Below the pieces are notes generated by a model. That model worked only from the letters and a program-made list of their open reading frames with translations, searched no databases and was not told where the DNA came from. DNA of 64,000 nucleotides, taken from contig NZ_JAPFCC010000001.1 in NCBI RefSeq assembly GCF_025562715.2, positions 4,323,501 to 4,387,500 of the forward strand, read 5' to 3'. Position 1 is the stretch's first letter; each line of letters begins with the position of its first letter. Of the stretch, positions 50,384 through 59,984 are shown one piece after another. Source of the DNA: Endozoicomonas gorgoniicola. Lineage in GTDB: Bacteria; Pseudomonadota; Gammaproteobacteria; Pseudomonadales; Endozoicomonadaceae. Both the position numbers and the translations under genes were made by a program.

Positions 50384-51541
50384 ATGTCTGAAATGACAGC
50401 TGTTAGTCCTGTTTCAAATGACAAGGTGATGACACGCCACTACGGTCGCATCTGGTTAAAGGTAATCCTCTGGATTTACGGCCTGCTGGTTGCCGTAAGT
50501 GTTATTGGTTCCGGTTTCAAAATGGTAGTGGGTGGCAACGCCGCTGAACTGTTTAACTTTGCCAACAATGCTTTTCTGGCTTTGATTGCCGGCACACTGG
50601 CTACTGCACTGATACAGTCTTCCAGTACAGTGACGTCTATCATTGTGGGTCTGGTAGCTGGCGGACTGCCAGTACACATGGCGATCCCGATGATTATGGG
50701 TGCCAATATTGGTACAACAATCACTAACACTGTCGTTAGTCTGGGTCACATGGGCTGTAATAAAGAGTTCAAACGGGCTTTTTCAGCATCCACCGTGCAT
50801 GACTTCTTTAACTATCTGGCGGTGCTGATTATTCTGCCACTGGAACTGATGACCGGCTTTCTGAGTAAACTGTCCCTGTCCGTGGCTGAAATGCTGGTGG
50901 GTGGTCAGGATATGAGCATCAGCTTTAACCTTGTGAAGTTTCTCACAGCGCCGTCAGTAGACATTATCAAAGGTTTTGCCAGGCTGCTGCCTGACAATAC
51001 CCTGGGTGGTCTGGCAATGATTGCCTTTGGTGTTTTCCTGATCTTCTCTGCCGTGGTTCGTTTAGGCAAACTGCTGAAAAAGGTGATGACCGGCAAGGCT
51101 AAGGACGTTCTGGAAAAATCCATTGGTCGCGGCCCAATTTCCGGCATTGTTTCCGGCGCTGCCATGACCGTCATGGTTCAGTCGTCTACCACCACGACCT
51201 GTCTGATGGTACCCATGGTCGGCAGCGGTCTGTTCTCGGTTCGTCAGATGTACCCTGTTACCCTTGGTGCAAATATTGGTACAACCATTACGGCCATCCT
51301 GGCAGCCACTGCGATCTCTGGCAATGCCGCCATGTCAGCAATGACCATTGCTATGGTGCATCTGTTCTTTAACCTGTTTGCGGTAGCACTTATCTATGGC
51401 ATCAAGCCACTGCGTGAAATCCCACTGTTCGCCGCCGAGAAACTGGCAGAGCTGGCAGTGAAAAAGAAGGCTTACGCATTTGCCTATCTGGCACTGGCCT
51501 TCTTTGTTCTTCCGGGACTGGCCATCTTTTTGACCAAATAA
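50384..51541 (+). CDS. Na/Pi cotransporter family protein
   Basis: 385 residues, inner membrane, about nine hydrophobic segments. The two inverted repeats each contain the QSSS/T motif of NptA-type sodium-phosphate carriers (LIQSSSTVTSI and MVQSSTTTTCL), and GANIGTTIT occurs twice. It probably imports phosphate with sodium, or may export it. Start at MSEMT (ATG 50384) with AAGGTG upstream. It ends in a bidirectional terminator shared with the copper receptor. Confidence 0.9.
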   Translation: MSEMTAVSPVSNDKVMTRHYGRIWLKVILWIYGLLVAVSVIGSGFKMVVGGNAAELFNFANNAFLALIAGTLATALIQSSSTVTSIIVGLVAGGLPVHMAIPMIMGANIGTTITNTVVSLGHMGCNKEFKRAFSASTVHDFFNYLAVLIILPLELMTGFLSKLSLSVAEMLVGGQDMSISFNLVKFLTAPSVDIIKGFARLLPDNTLGGLAMIAFGVFLIFSAVVRLGKLLKKVMTGKAKDVLEKSIGRGPISGIVSGAAMTVMVQSSTTTTCLMVPMVGSGLFSVRQMYPVTLGANIGTTITAILAATAISGNAAMSAMTIAMVHLFFNLFAVALIYGIKPLREIPLFAAEKLAELAVKKKAYAFAYLALAFFVLPGLAIFLTK

Positions 51542-51562
51542 TCGCAAATCCGGATGCACTTT

Positions 51563-51598
51563 AAACGCCTTGCAATTCATCATTGCAGGGCGTTTTTT
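51563..51598 (+). terminator. Bidirectional terminator
   Basis: AAACGCC (51563-51569) with GGCGTTT (51589-51595), extended by TGCAAT/ATTGCA, then a T run. It separates the convergent phosphate carrier and copper receptor genes. Confidence 0.85.
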
Positions 51599-51603
51599 AT
51601 GGA

Positions 51604-53679
51604 TCAGAACAACACTTCAACACCCACCCACACTTGCCTTCCCGGTTCATGAACCCTTAAGGCTTCCGGGTTAAAGGGATCACGGCTGGCGCGGTTAACG
51701 TGCAGGGCATAGGTTCGGTCAAACAGATTTTCGACACCACCCAGCAGCTTTAAACCTTTATCCAGCTGATACCAGCCATACAAATGCATCACGCCATAAC
51801 CTGACGATTCACCAGCATCCAGTCCGCTGTCTGTATCCACTTTATCCTGACGGGCTGCAAGCTCATATCTGGCCCCCAGTAACCAGGCATCCGTGTTGTA
51901 ATCCAGCTTGATACTGCCCGTCAGAGGTGGAATCTGTGGCAGATTTTTCTGCTGGGAATCATCACGGTTTTCGCCCCGGATCCAGGACAATCCAATAGCA
52001 GGCTGCCAGTGTCCAATGTCATAGCGGGATTCCATTTCCAATCCATATAAGCGGGCATCGACGTTTTTATACAGTTTTGCTCCTCTCTTACCTGAAGAGC
52101 TGCCAGAAGTGCGCAGGATAAAGTCATTGACCTCATCAACAAAAGCCATCACACGAAACTGTGCCCGGGTTGCCTGAAACTGATAACCAGCATCCAGCTG
52201 ATGATGAATCTCTGGCTTTATCCGGGGATTACCCACCCAGTCATCACTGCCATGACAGCAGGAGCCTCTGGAAGCAATGTAACGTTCAGAAGCATCGGCC
52301 GTCCGGACACTACGACTGGCACGCAGCTCAACAGACTGTGTCGATGACAGATCATGAATCCAGCTTACCAGGCCGCTGCTGTTGCCTTCACTGACTTTGT
52401 CAGCCTTGTAACCGTAGTACTTTTGGTAGAGCGCATCCGGGCTGCTGGCTCCCAGCGCTTCAGCAGAAGCTTTTGTCGCTTCTGCTTTAAAATCATCATA
52501 GCGACCGCCCACCCTGAGGTGGTTGTTATCGCTTAATTCATAATCCAGTTCAGCAAACAGCCCCATCTGGCGATATTCAACACCCGGCCACATGTGAGAC
52601 TGATACTGGTCAGCCTGTGAAGGATTGTCCAGAGCTACTTTATAGCGTTTGGCATCCCGGTCATTGGCCTGATAGTCGATGCCAATACGCAGCTCACTCT
52701 TTTCCGAAAAGACAGAACCCTGCAAACGCCCGCCCCGGGTTAATGATGAGGAGGGTGCTTTCAAACCGTTGGGAGCATTGGGCTTGCGTCGCCTGACACT
52801 GAAGTTATCCATTTGATGCTCAACATCAGAACGGTAAGCTGACAGTTCCAGAGCATCAAATATCAGGAATGACCGGTCGTAACGGGTCTTAAAACGCCAG
52901 ATGTCAGCTTTAGCCCGGGGAGCATCCATACCATTGCCAGAGTAATACACATCGTCGTCACGAACCGCTTCGACATTCAACTCCATACGGGTAAAACCGG
53001 CGACCTCTCCGGAAATAATTAAACCTCCGGTGTTAGTGCGAAAAGCTGAGCTGACCTTACTGCCACTGCCATCCTTATAATTGCCCGCGTCCTGATAACC
53101 ACCATACGCTCGCAACCAGCCTTCAGAGCTGCCTGCCGCAATATCCAGAGACAGGTCTTTGCCGTTAGAGTTACCGGTATACCCCATATAAGCCTTGCCA
53201 GTAACGGATGGGTGCCAGCGCATCCCCTGATCATTGTTAAAGTCAGGGGCGTCCCTGGTAAACAGTACCGTACCACCAGAGCCTCCAGCCCCGTAGATAA
53301 CCGATTCATACCCCCGAATAACTTCCACTTTGTCGTACCCGGCCCGACTGACGTAAGTGGTGGGTGGGTCCATTCTCCCCGGGCAGGCACCATGGATATA
53401 AGCGCCATCCATCACCACATTCAGCTGACTCTGCTGCTGCCCACGAATAATAGGCTCGAAACCTTTGCCACCTTTTCTGGAGGCTGTTACGCCGTTGATT
53501 TCTCTTAAAGCCCGTCCAGCATCAGTAGCAGGAACAGTGATCTGATTAACGGATGAAACCGATTCAGATGGCAATAAAGACTCCGACACATCAATCGCTA
53601 TATCTGAAACATCATTCGCCCGAACAGCCGGTGACAACATTCCAGCAAGCACACCGGAAAACAGCAGCAATTTTTTCAT
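51604..53679 (-). CDS. TonB-dependent copper receptor (OprC/NosA-like)
   Basis: 691 residues. A signal peptide (MKKLLLFSGVLAGMLSPAVRA) is followed by a plug domain and a 22-strand barrel ending GRQVWVGVEVLF. The plug has ACPGRMDPPTTYV: in P. aeruginosa OprC the equivalent C-x-x-x-M pair takes part in copper binding. Also GYESVIYGAGGSGGTVLF as in OprC. It likely imports copper or copper chelates across the outer membrane using TonB energy, and sits about 2 kb from the copper-export genes. Copper specificity is from family resemblance. Confidence 0.88.
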   Translation of the reverse strand: MKKLLLFSGVLAGMLSPAVRANDVSDIAIDVSESLLPSESVSSVNQITVPATDAGRALREINGVTASRKGGKGFEPIIRGQQQSQLNVVMDGAYIHGACPGRMDPPTTYVSRAGYDKVEVIRGYESVIYGAGGSGGTVLFTRDAPDFNNDQGMRWHPSVTGKAYMGYTGNSNGKDLSLDIAAGSSEGWLRAYGGYQDAGNYKDGSGSKVSSAFRTNTGGLIISGEVAGFTRMELNVEAVRDDDVYYSGNGMDAPRAKADIWRFKTRYDRSFLIFDALELSAYRSDVEHQMDNFSVRRRKPNAPNGLKAPSSSLTRGGRLQGSVFSEKSELRIGIDYQANDRDAKRYKVALDNPSQADQYQSHMWPGVEYRQMGLFAELDYELSDNNHLRVGGRYDDFKAEATKASAEALGASSPDALYQKYYGYKADKVSEGNSSGLVSWIHDLSSTQSVELRASRSVRTADASERYIASRGSCCHGSDDWVGNPRIKPEIHHQLDAGYQFQATRAQFRVMAFVDEVNDFILRTSGSSSGKRGAKLYKNVDARLYGLEMESRYDIGHWQPAIGLSWIRGENRDDSQQKNLPQIPPLTGSIKLDYNTDAWLLGARYELAARQDKVDTDSGLDAGESSGYGVMHLYGWYQLDKGLKLLGGVENLFDRTYALHVNRASRDPFNPEALRVHEPGRQVWVGVEVLF

Positions 53680-53780
53680 TAACCAACCCTGTGATGACTT
53701 CTTATTTTTTCGGTGGGTCAGTATAGGTGTTATCTTTACGTGCAATGCAAAAAAAGCACAGATACAGGCAGGCAACCTTC

Positions 53781-55217
53781 ATGCAACACAACCCCGGACT
53801 TGTATGGTTCAGATCCGATCTCAGGGTTCTGGACAACCCCGCCCTTTATCATGCCAGTCAGCAATGCTCTCAGGTTATTGGTGTCTATCTATTGTTTCCG
53901 CAGCAGTGGCGTCTACAGCACGATAGTAATAACAAACTCTATTTCTGGATGCAGAACCTCAAGGCTCTGGAAAACGAACTGGGCAGGTTGAATATTCCTC
54001 TGATTATTGCCCCGGCAGAATCATTCAACAAAGCCCCGGCAACCCTGCTTAAACTGGCGGAAAAGTTTACTATTCAGTCGCTCTGGCTGAACGATGAATA
54101 TGGGGTTTACGAACAACAGCGGGACGATGACACTGAACGTTTGTTCAGGCAGAAGAATATTCCCTGCCACCGCTATCATCATCAAACCCTGTTTATTCCC
54201 GGTACCCTGCGAAACCTACAGGGTGAGTACTTCAAAGTCTTTACACCTTTCAAAAGAAGTCTGTTCCAGCGGATCACTCCGGAACAACTTCAACCACTGC
54301 CCGCCCCTGAAAAACAGGCTCCTTTACCGCTGAAGCACACGAACCCCGAATCACTGGAGCAGCATTTTCCACCCACCGCCAGAAACATTGACGACCACTG
54401 GCCTGCTGGTGAAGCGGTGGCACATAACAGGCTCAACACCTTTCTGGTGAATACCATCAAGCAATACCATAACCAGCGGGACTTTCCATCCATAGCCGGA
54501 ACCAGCTCGCTCTCCCCCTGGCTAACCGCTGGCACCTTGTCGGTCAGGCAGTGTTTTCATCAGGCATTGCAGGCAAATAATGGTGAGCTGGATACCGGCA
54601 ATCCGGGTATCACCACATGGCTCAGTGAACTGGTCTGGAGAGAGTTTTATAAACATATATTGTATGGATTTCCTCAGGTTTCCAGGCACCGGGCTTTCAA
54701 ACCTGAAACAGAAAGGCTGACCTGGCAGAGTGACCCAACACTGCTCAAAGCCTGGCAATCAGGAGAAACCGGTTTTCCCCTTGTGGATGCCGCCATGCGC
54801 CAGCTAACCAGTACCGGCTGGATGCACAATCGACTGCGTATGATCACGGCCATGTTCCTGTCGAAAAATCTGCTGCTCGACTGGCGGCTGGGCGAGCAGT
54901 TTTTTATGGAACACCTGATTGATGGCGACCTGGCCGCAAATAATGGCGGTTGGCAATGGTCTGCCAGCACCGGTACCGATGCCGCACCTTACTTTCGGAT
55001 GTTTAACCCCACCAGCCAGTCCGAAAAGTTTGACAGTGAGGGAACATTTATCCGGCAATGGCTGCCGGAACTGGCGCATCTGGATAACCGGCAGATACAT
55101 GCGCCGTACCAGAAAAACAGCCAGCTGGCACTGAGCTATCCGCCACCCGTCGTCAATCACAGTGACTCAAGACAGCGGGTGATGGAAGCCTTTCAGGCAC
55201 TCAAAAGCCAGCTTTAA
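53781..55217 (+). CDS. phrB: Deoxyribodipyrimidine photolyase (class I CPD)
   Basis: 478 residues. Light-driven repair of cyclobutane pyrimidine dimers. N-terminal Rossmann-type domain GLVWFRSDLRVLDNPALYHA, and FAD domain with GTSSLSPWLTAGTLSVRQCF, LVWREFYKHIL, DAAMRQLTSTGWMHNRLRM and LIDGDLAANNGGWQWSASTGTDAAPYFRMFNP, all typical of E. coli PhrB. Start at MQHNPGLVW; upstream codons are not conserved. The stop overlaps the convergent deformylase gene by four bases. Confidence 0.95.
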   Translation: MQHNPGLVWFRSDLRVLDNPALYHASQQCSQVIGVYLLFPQQWRLQHDSNNKLYFWMQNLKALENELGRLNIPLIIAPAESFNKAPATLLKLAEKFTIQSLWLNDEYGVYEQQRDDDTERLFRQKNIPCHRYHHQTLFIPGTLRNLQGEYFKVFTPFKRSLFQRITPEQLQPLPAPEKQAPLPLKHTNPESLEQHFPPTARNIDDHWPAGEAVAHNRLNTFLVNTIKQYHNQRDFPSIAGTSSLSPWLTAGTLSVRQCFHQALQANNGELDTGNPGITTWLSELVWREFYKHILYGFPQVSRHRAFKPETERLTWQSDPTLLKAWQSGETGFPLVDAAMRQLTSTGWMHNRLRMITAMFLSKNLLLDWRLGEQFFMEHLIDGDLAANNGGWQWSASTGTDAAPYFRMFNPTSQSEKFDSEGTFIRQWLPELAHLDNRQIHAPYQKNSQLALSYPPPVVNHSDSRQRVMEAFQALKSQL

Positions 55218-55933
55218 CGGCCTGTCCGTTTTGCGTACTCTTCAATGCGCTCACCAGGCCGATAGCCACTCAGCAGAAAGGGGGCCTTGTCGTCACACGC
55301 TTCGATATAAAGTTCTTTCTTCTGGAAGATTAAGCGCATCAGCTCTTTTTCGTCATGAAACTCTCTGGCATGGTCATGATATCCCCCGCCCAGCAGGTGA
55401 CGGAATTCATGTTGCGCCACAATAGCGTCCATACCTTTCAGGTCTCGGGTAAACGTGTTGCCTTTGGCGTCCTGAGCCTGAAGGGTGATTTCGCTCCAGG
55501 TGGCTGTTTTGCCAAAAGGCTTGTCCCTGGCACTCAGGCAACCATGCCAGAAGCAGACCTTCTGTCCGGACACTTTTGTAATTACAGGATTAATGAAGAC
55601 CTCAGCCGGTACAGAGCTGTTCACCATAGGGGGCGGCGCAATCAGAAACAGCTGCAACGGCTTCCCGACCTGATTGGCGGATATACCGGCAACGTTGGTG
55701 GTTATCAATTTCTGCATGGCATCAATCAGCGCATCAATGCGCTTGTCTGGCAATTTGCGAACCGGCTGCGTGGGAGTATTCAGAATCGCTTTATGTTCGG
55801 GATTATCAAACTGAAAAAGAACCAGCTTCTCGTTTTTAAGCAAGCCGATGGCAGCTTGTTCAGAGGTGTCAAGAATAGCCAGTAAAATCAAGGCAATGAG
55901 TAACGCACTACCAAACAGAACCAGTTTTCCCAC
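55214..55933 (-). CDS. Divergent membrane-anchored peptide-deformylase-like protein
   Basis: 239 residues from a GTG start with GAAGG upstream. An N-terminal membrane helix (VLFGSALLIALILLAIL) precedes a polypeptide deformylase fold: motif 1 as AGISANQVG, motif 2 as HGCLS (the usual form is EGCLS), motif 3 as QHEFRH (the usual form is HExDH). The metal ligands Cys, His and His and the catalytic Glu are therefore kept, but the flanking residues diverge and the protein is tethered to the membrane. It may be a deformylase paralogue for exported or odd substrates rather than the housekeeping enzyme. Confidence 0.75.
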   Translation of the reverse strand: MGKLVLFGSALLIALILLAILDTSEQAAIGLLKNEKLVLFQFDNPEHKAILNTPTQPVRKLPDKRIDALIDAMQKLITTNVAGISANQVGKPLQLFLIAPPPMVNSSVPAEVFINPVITKVSGQKVCFWHGCLSARDKPFGKTATWSEITLQAQDAKGNTFTRDLKGMDAIVAQHEFRHLLGGGYHDHAREFHDEKELMRLIFQKKELYIEACDDKAPFLLSGYRPGERIEEYAKRTGR

Positions 55934-56103
55934 GCTATTACCTTCAAACTGCCAAAAGAGGAAAGCATAGACCAAACAGCAGCAATAGCATTTGCCACCA
56001 GATTATCAGTATTTACCCTTTCATTGACCCAGCCCAAAACAGCAGCAGCCAACAAAAAACATAATAAATCACCACTAATAAAGATAATGCGTCTGTAGTG
56101 CTT

Positions 56104-57510
56104 ATGTATCGTAATGCAAAACTCGCCGTGATCGGTCTACTCTTTCTGTTTCTGTTTTTTCTTCCTGTGGAAATGATACCGATCAGCGGGATAACCATTG
56201 CCGGGCAGCGAGTGATGGCTATTTTTGTGCTTGCCACACTATTGTGGGTAACAGAATTAGTCCCGGCCTACGCAACGTCTTTAACCATTCTTGGCCTGCT
56301 ATGTATTACCACTTCGGACAGCGCGCCCTTTATGCTGAAAGAGGGCATTGAGCCCGAGTTTATGCTGAGTTATTCCCGGATTATGTCCAGCCTGGCAGCC
56401 CCGGTAGTCATACTGTTCATGGGTGGTTTTTTTATTGCCATTGCTGCCACCAAGTACAAGCTTGATATCAATATGGCACGGGTACTCCTGCAACCTATTG
56501 GTACTGATTACTCAAAAGTGATGCTGGGCCTCATGGGCATTACCGCCATTTTTTCCATGTTTATGAGTAACACCGCCACCACCGCGATGATGCTTACCCT
56601 GCTCACACCACTTCTGAAAAGCATGGATAATAATGACCTTGGCGTTAAGGGTATGATTATGTCGGTACCCATTGCGGCAAACGTCGGCGGTATCGGAACA
56701 CCAATCGGTACCCCCCCGAATGCGATTGCTTTCCGTTACCTGACGGGGGAGTATGCCATGGGCTTTGGTGACTGGATGCTGTTTGCCATTCCTATGGCAG
56801 CTGTTCTGATTTTTATCAGCTGGGTACTTCTGCAGAAAGTCTACCCGACCGGTATCAGCAAGATTGATCTCGAAATCGACAGCGAGTTTGATCAAAGCAG
56901 AAACGCATTGATTGTTTACGGCACCACGACAGCTACCATTCTGCTCTGGATCACTTCCAGCCTGCATGGCATTAACTCCTACACTGTCGCCCTTCTGCCG
57001 GTCATCGTATTTTCCCTGTGTGGCATTATCTCCACGGAAGACATCAAACAGATTAACTGGGACGTACTCTGGCTGATTGCCGGTGGTATCGCGCTGGGTT
57101 ACGGACTGGAAAGAAGTGGGTTAGCCAGCGCACTGGTACACACCATACCTTTCGACTCCATGGGCATCGTTGTGGTGCTATTCATGCTGTCGATTGTTGC
57201 CATGATCATGGCGACTTTTATGTCCAACACGGCAACCGCCAACCTGCTGATGCCAATTGCCGTTTCCATTGCCACCGTTCTGAGTGGGCTGGATGCCTTT
57301 GGTGGTCTGAGCGTAGTAGTCATCTGTGTGGCACTGTCGGCATCAATGGGTATGTCACTGCCGATCAGTACCCCTCCCAATGCGTTGGCTCACGCTACTG
57401 GCATGGTAGGCAGCAAGGACTTTATCAAAATGGGTAAGTTTGTCAGCAGCATCGGTGTGCTGATGATTTTTGCCTGTATGGTGGCGCTTGGTTCTATTGG
57501 TTATTTTTAA
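56104..57510 (+). CDS. SLC13/DASS-family carrier, first of a convergent pair
   Basis: 468 residues from the ATG (a GTG two codons earlier is possible). Inner membrane, DASS signatures SNTATTAMMLTLL and SNTATANLLMPIAVS, with GTPPNAIAFRY and STPPNALAHATG loops. It probably uses sodium to import a dicarboxylate, citrate-like or sulfated anion. It is about 60% alike by eye to the convergent gene at 57615-59015, so the two are paralogues that may differ in substrate. Confidence 0.88.
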   Translation: MYRNAKLAVIGLLFLFLFFLPVEMIPISGITIAGQRVMAIFVLATLLWVTELVPAYATSLTILGLLCITTSDSAPFMLKEGIEPEFMLSYSRIMSSLAAPVVILFMGGFFIAIAATKYKLDINMARVLLQPIGTDYSKVMLGLMGITAIFSMFMSNTATTAMMLTLLTPLLKSMDNNDLGVKGMIMSVPIAANVGGIGTPIGTPPNAIAFRYLTGEYAMGFGDWMLFAIPMAAVLIFISWVLLQKVYPTGISKIDLEIDSEFDQSRNALIVYGTTTATILLWITSSLHGINSYTVALLPVIVFSLCGIISTEDIKQINWDVLWLIAGGIALGYGLERSGLASALVHTIPFDSMGIVVVLFMLSIVAMIMATFMSNTATANLLMPIAVSIATVLSGLDAFGGLSVVVICVALSASMGMSLPISTPPNALAHATGMVGSKDFIKMGKFVSSIGVLMIFACMVALGSIGYF

Positions 57511-57530
57511 GGGAAAATCTATCGCTTTCC

Positions 57531-57596
57531 GCTGTCCGTCGTCCGCTTTTAGCTGTTGGCTATTTACTACCTGACCAACAGCGAAAAGCGGACAGC
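57531..57596. terminator. Long bidirectional hairpin between convergent SLC13 genes
   Basis: GCTGTCCG...CCGCTTTT-AGCTGTTGG (57531-57559) pairs with CCAACAGCGAAAAGCGGACAGC (57575-57596) with one internal loop. It is flanked by A- and T-rich tracts and is likely a bidirectional terminator. The CTTTCCG/CGGAAAG-type core recurs at 61543-61570. Confidence 0.75.
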
Positions 57597-57614
57597 AAAA
57601 AATAAGCCTGCTAA

Positions 57615-59015
57615 TCAGAAGAAGTTAATGGACGCCAGTCCAAGCAGAACCGCATAAATCAGTAACACACCCACCGGACTGATAATTCGCGCTGTTCTGA
57701 TAAAGTCTTTGGTATCTACCAGACCCGTAGCGTGCGCCAGGGCATTAGGCGGAGTGCTGATCGGCAGTCCCATACCCAGGGAGGAAGCCATGGCAACCGC
57801 TGTCCCCATAACCACCAGTCCACCCAGATCCGCAATGCTGGCAACAGAAACCGACATGGAAACCGCAATCGGCATCAGCAGGTTAGCCGTAGCGGTATGA
57901 GACATAAACGTCGCCATCACCATACACAGAATACTGATACCCAGAATAATCATGGCGCCGCTGTAGTTATCAAACGGCACCAGGCTGACCACTTTTTCAG
58001 CCAGACCGGAAGAGGCAAGACCAGTACCAATAGCGATACCACCGGCCAGCAGCCACAGAACATCCCAGCTGATGTTTTTCAGGTCATTCTTTTCAACAAT
58101 GCCGGTTAAGCTGAATACAGCCACTGGAATAATGGCCACTGCATAGGCGTTAATGCCATGGAAACTGGAGAACATCCACAGTAACACCGTCGTAATCACA
58201 GTGCCGTAAACAATAAAAGGTTTCAGACCCCGCTCAAAACGGGAGTCGATGGTGATGCTGATCTCTTTGCTTTTGGAAGGGTACAACTTCTGCAGCAACC
58301 ACCAGCTGAAAGCAATCAGCACAACGGTAACAGGCACTGCAAAGGCCATCCAGCCACCAAAACTCAGGGCGTACTCACCGACAAAGTAACGGAACGCAAT
58401 CGCATTGGGCGGTGTACCAATTGGAGTACCCATTCCCCCCAGGTTCGCCGCAACAGGAATAGAAATAACCAAGGCACGACAGCCCGGATCAGAGCTGTCC
58501 ATTTTCGCCAGGAGAGGGGTCATAATCGTCAGCATCATTACGCTGGTAGCCGTGTTGCTCATAAACATGGAGAACACCGCCGTGATGATCATTACACCCA
58601 GCATAACGATCTCATATCGCGTTCCGAACGGTTTCAACAGAACACGGGCAAGGTTCAGGTCAAGCTTGTATTTGGCACAGGCCATGGCAATAAAGAATCC
58701 GCCCAGGAACAGAATAATGACTGGCGAAGCAAAACTGTTGAAAATTGACGTATAAGACAGAGCCTCATCCCCCAGGGCTTCACGCAACGGGAAAGGGGCG
58801 CTGTTCGTGGTCGTCAGCACCAGCAGCATGATAATCAGCAGCGATGTGGCAAAAGCGGGTACAGCGTCGCTTATCCACATCATGGTGGCCAACACGAAGA
58901 TCGCCAGTACACGTTGCTGCAATACACTAAACATGCCTTCCGGAAAAATCATCTGGGGAAAGAAAAACAAAACAAGAAATATAAGTGATATGGGTATCAA
59001 TTTTTTAAGCGGCAT
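57615..59015 (-). CDS. SLC13/DASS-family carrier, second of a convergent pair
   Basis: 466 residues, same layout as the gene at 56104-57510. Motifs: SNTATSVMMLTIMTP, GTPPNAIAFRYFVGEY, SHTATANLLMPIAVS (His for Asn in the second signature) and STPPNALAHATG. The SHTAT substitution lies in the sodium/substrate loop and might change specificity. The pair and the third carrier at 22657 show a heavy investment in dicarboxylate-type uptake. Confidence 0.88.
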   Translation of the reverse strand: MPLKKLIPISLIFLVLFFFPQMIFPEGMFSVLQQRVLAIFVLATMMWISDAVPAFATSLLIIMLLVLTTTNSAPFPLREALGDEALSYTSIFNSFASPVIILFLGGFFIAMACAKYKLDLNLARVLLKPFGTRYEIVMLGVMIITAVFSMFMSNTATSVMMLTIMTPLLAKMDSSDPGCRALVISIPVAANLGGMGTPIGTPPNAIAFRYFVGEYALSFGGWMAFAVPVTVVLIAFSWWLLQKLYPSKSKEISITIDSRFERGLKPFIVYGTVITTVLLWMFSSFHGINAYAVAIIPVAVFSLTGIVEKNDLKNISWDVLWLLAGGIAIGTGLASSGLAEKVVSLVPFDNYSGAMIILGISILCMVMATFMSHTATANLLMPIAVSMSVSVASIADLGGLVVMGTAVAMASSLGMGLPISTPPNALAHATGLVDTKDFIRTARIISPVGVLLIYAVLLGLASINFF

Positions 59016-59252
59016 GGCTCAGACTTTCAGAAGGTGTAATTCACTGGGTATCTTTACGAAGACTTGAAATGGCATCAAATCTGTCAGAGGCATTAATAAT
59101 GCCCTAATCTAATGAAAGCAGTGCTGAGCCAGATCACTAAAATATTTAATCTATTAAATTTTCTAGTCAAAAACTCACACAATCAAACGTTGGCAACTAT
59201 ATTTTCTCATTGGTTTTTAATTTTCTAACTTCACAATGAATTCAGAATAAAA

Positions 59253-59924
59253 ATGGTACATATCATGCCAAAAATAGAACTGATCAGCTTCAAACTCTGT
59301 CCCTATGTTCAGCGTTCAGTGATTACGCTTCTGGAAAAAAATATCCCCTTTGATATCACCTATATCGAACTGGACAACAAACCAGACTGGTTCCTGAAAA
59401 TTTCCCCCCTGGGTAAGGTTCCAGTCTTACGAATAAACGACGACGATATTTTATTTGAGTCCGCCGTCATCAATGAATATCTTGATGAAATCACTCCGCC
59501 GCCACTGCATCCTGAAGACCCTTTTGCAAAAGCCCGGAACCGTGCCTGGATCGAGTTTGGTTCCAGCCTGCTGATGACCAGCCACCGCCTGAGGACTGCC
59601 GAAGACGAAGAGTCGCTGGAAAAAGAACGTTCACTGCTTTTAACACAGCTGAACCAGCTTGAAGCACAGCTGAAAGGTGGAAAGTTCTTTAATGGTGAGC
59701 GCTTCAGCCTTGTCGACACCGCCTACGCCCCGGTTTTTTGCTTGATTGACCTGCTTGATCGCCATTTCAATACAGGCCTGCTTGAACATTTACCAGGGCT
59801 GAAGAACTGGTCAAACAACCTGCTTCAGCGCCCTTCAGTTAAAGGCTCAGTAGTAGAGGATTATGAAGAACGGGTTCTACAGCGACTACAAGATAGCAGT
59901 GCCATCCTCATCCGCCAGAGTTGA
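59253..59924 (+). CDS. Glutathione S-transferase
   Basis: 223 residues. Thioredoxin-fold N terminus KIELISFKLCPYVQRSVITLLEKN, with Cys in the omega-class CPYVQR context; glutathione-binding loop LGKVPVL and the ESAVINEYLDE segment. The C-terminal helical domain contains FSLVDTAYAPVF. It conjugates or reduces thiols with glutathione. An alternative start four codons downstream (MPKIEL) is equally plausible. No partner gene adjacent. Confidence 0.9.
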   Translation: MVHIMPKIELISFKLCPYVQRSVITLLEKNIPFDITYIELDNKPDWFLKISPLGKVPVLRINDDDILFESAVINEYLDEITPPPLHPEDPFAKARNRAWIEFGSSLLMTSHRLRTAEDEESLEKERSLLLTQLNQLEAQLKGGKFFNGERFSLVDTAYAPVFCLIDLLDRHFNTGLLEHLPGLKNWSNNLLQRPSVKGSVVEDYEERVLQRLQDSSAILIRQS

Positions 59925-59930
59925 CAGCCT

Positions 59931-59964
59931 TCCCGCACAGGCGGAGATCCGCTTGCGTGGGAGG
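59931..59964. repeat. REP-like palindromic sequence
   Basis: CCCGCA...GCGGA and TCCGC...TGCG-TGGGA form an imperfect hairpin just after the GST gene. The CCCGC/GCGGA pattern resembles dispersed intergenic palindromes; it may act as a terminator between the convergent GST and rhlE genes. Confidence 0.5.
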
Positions 59965-59984
59965 AACGACTGAACCCTCTTATC

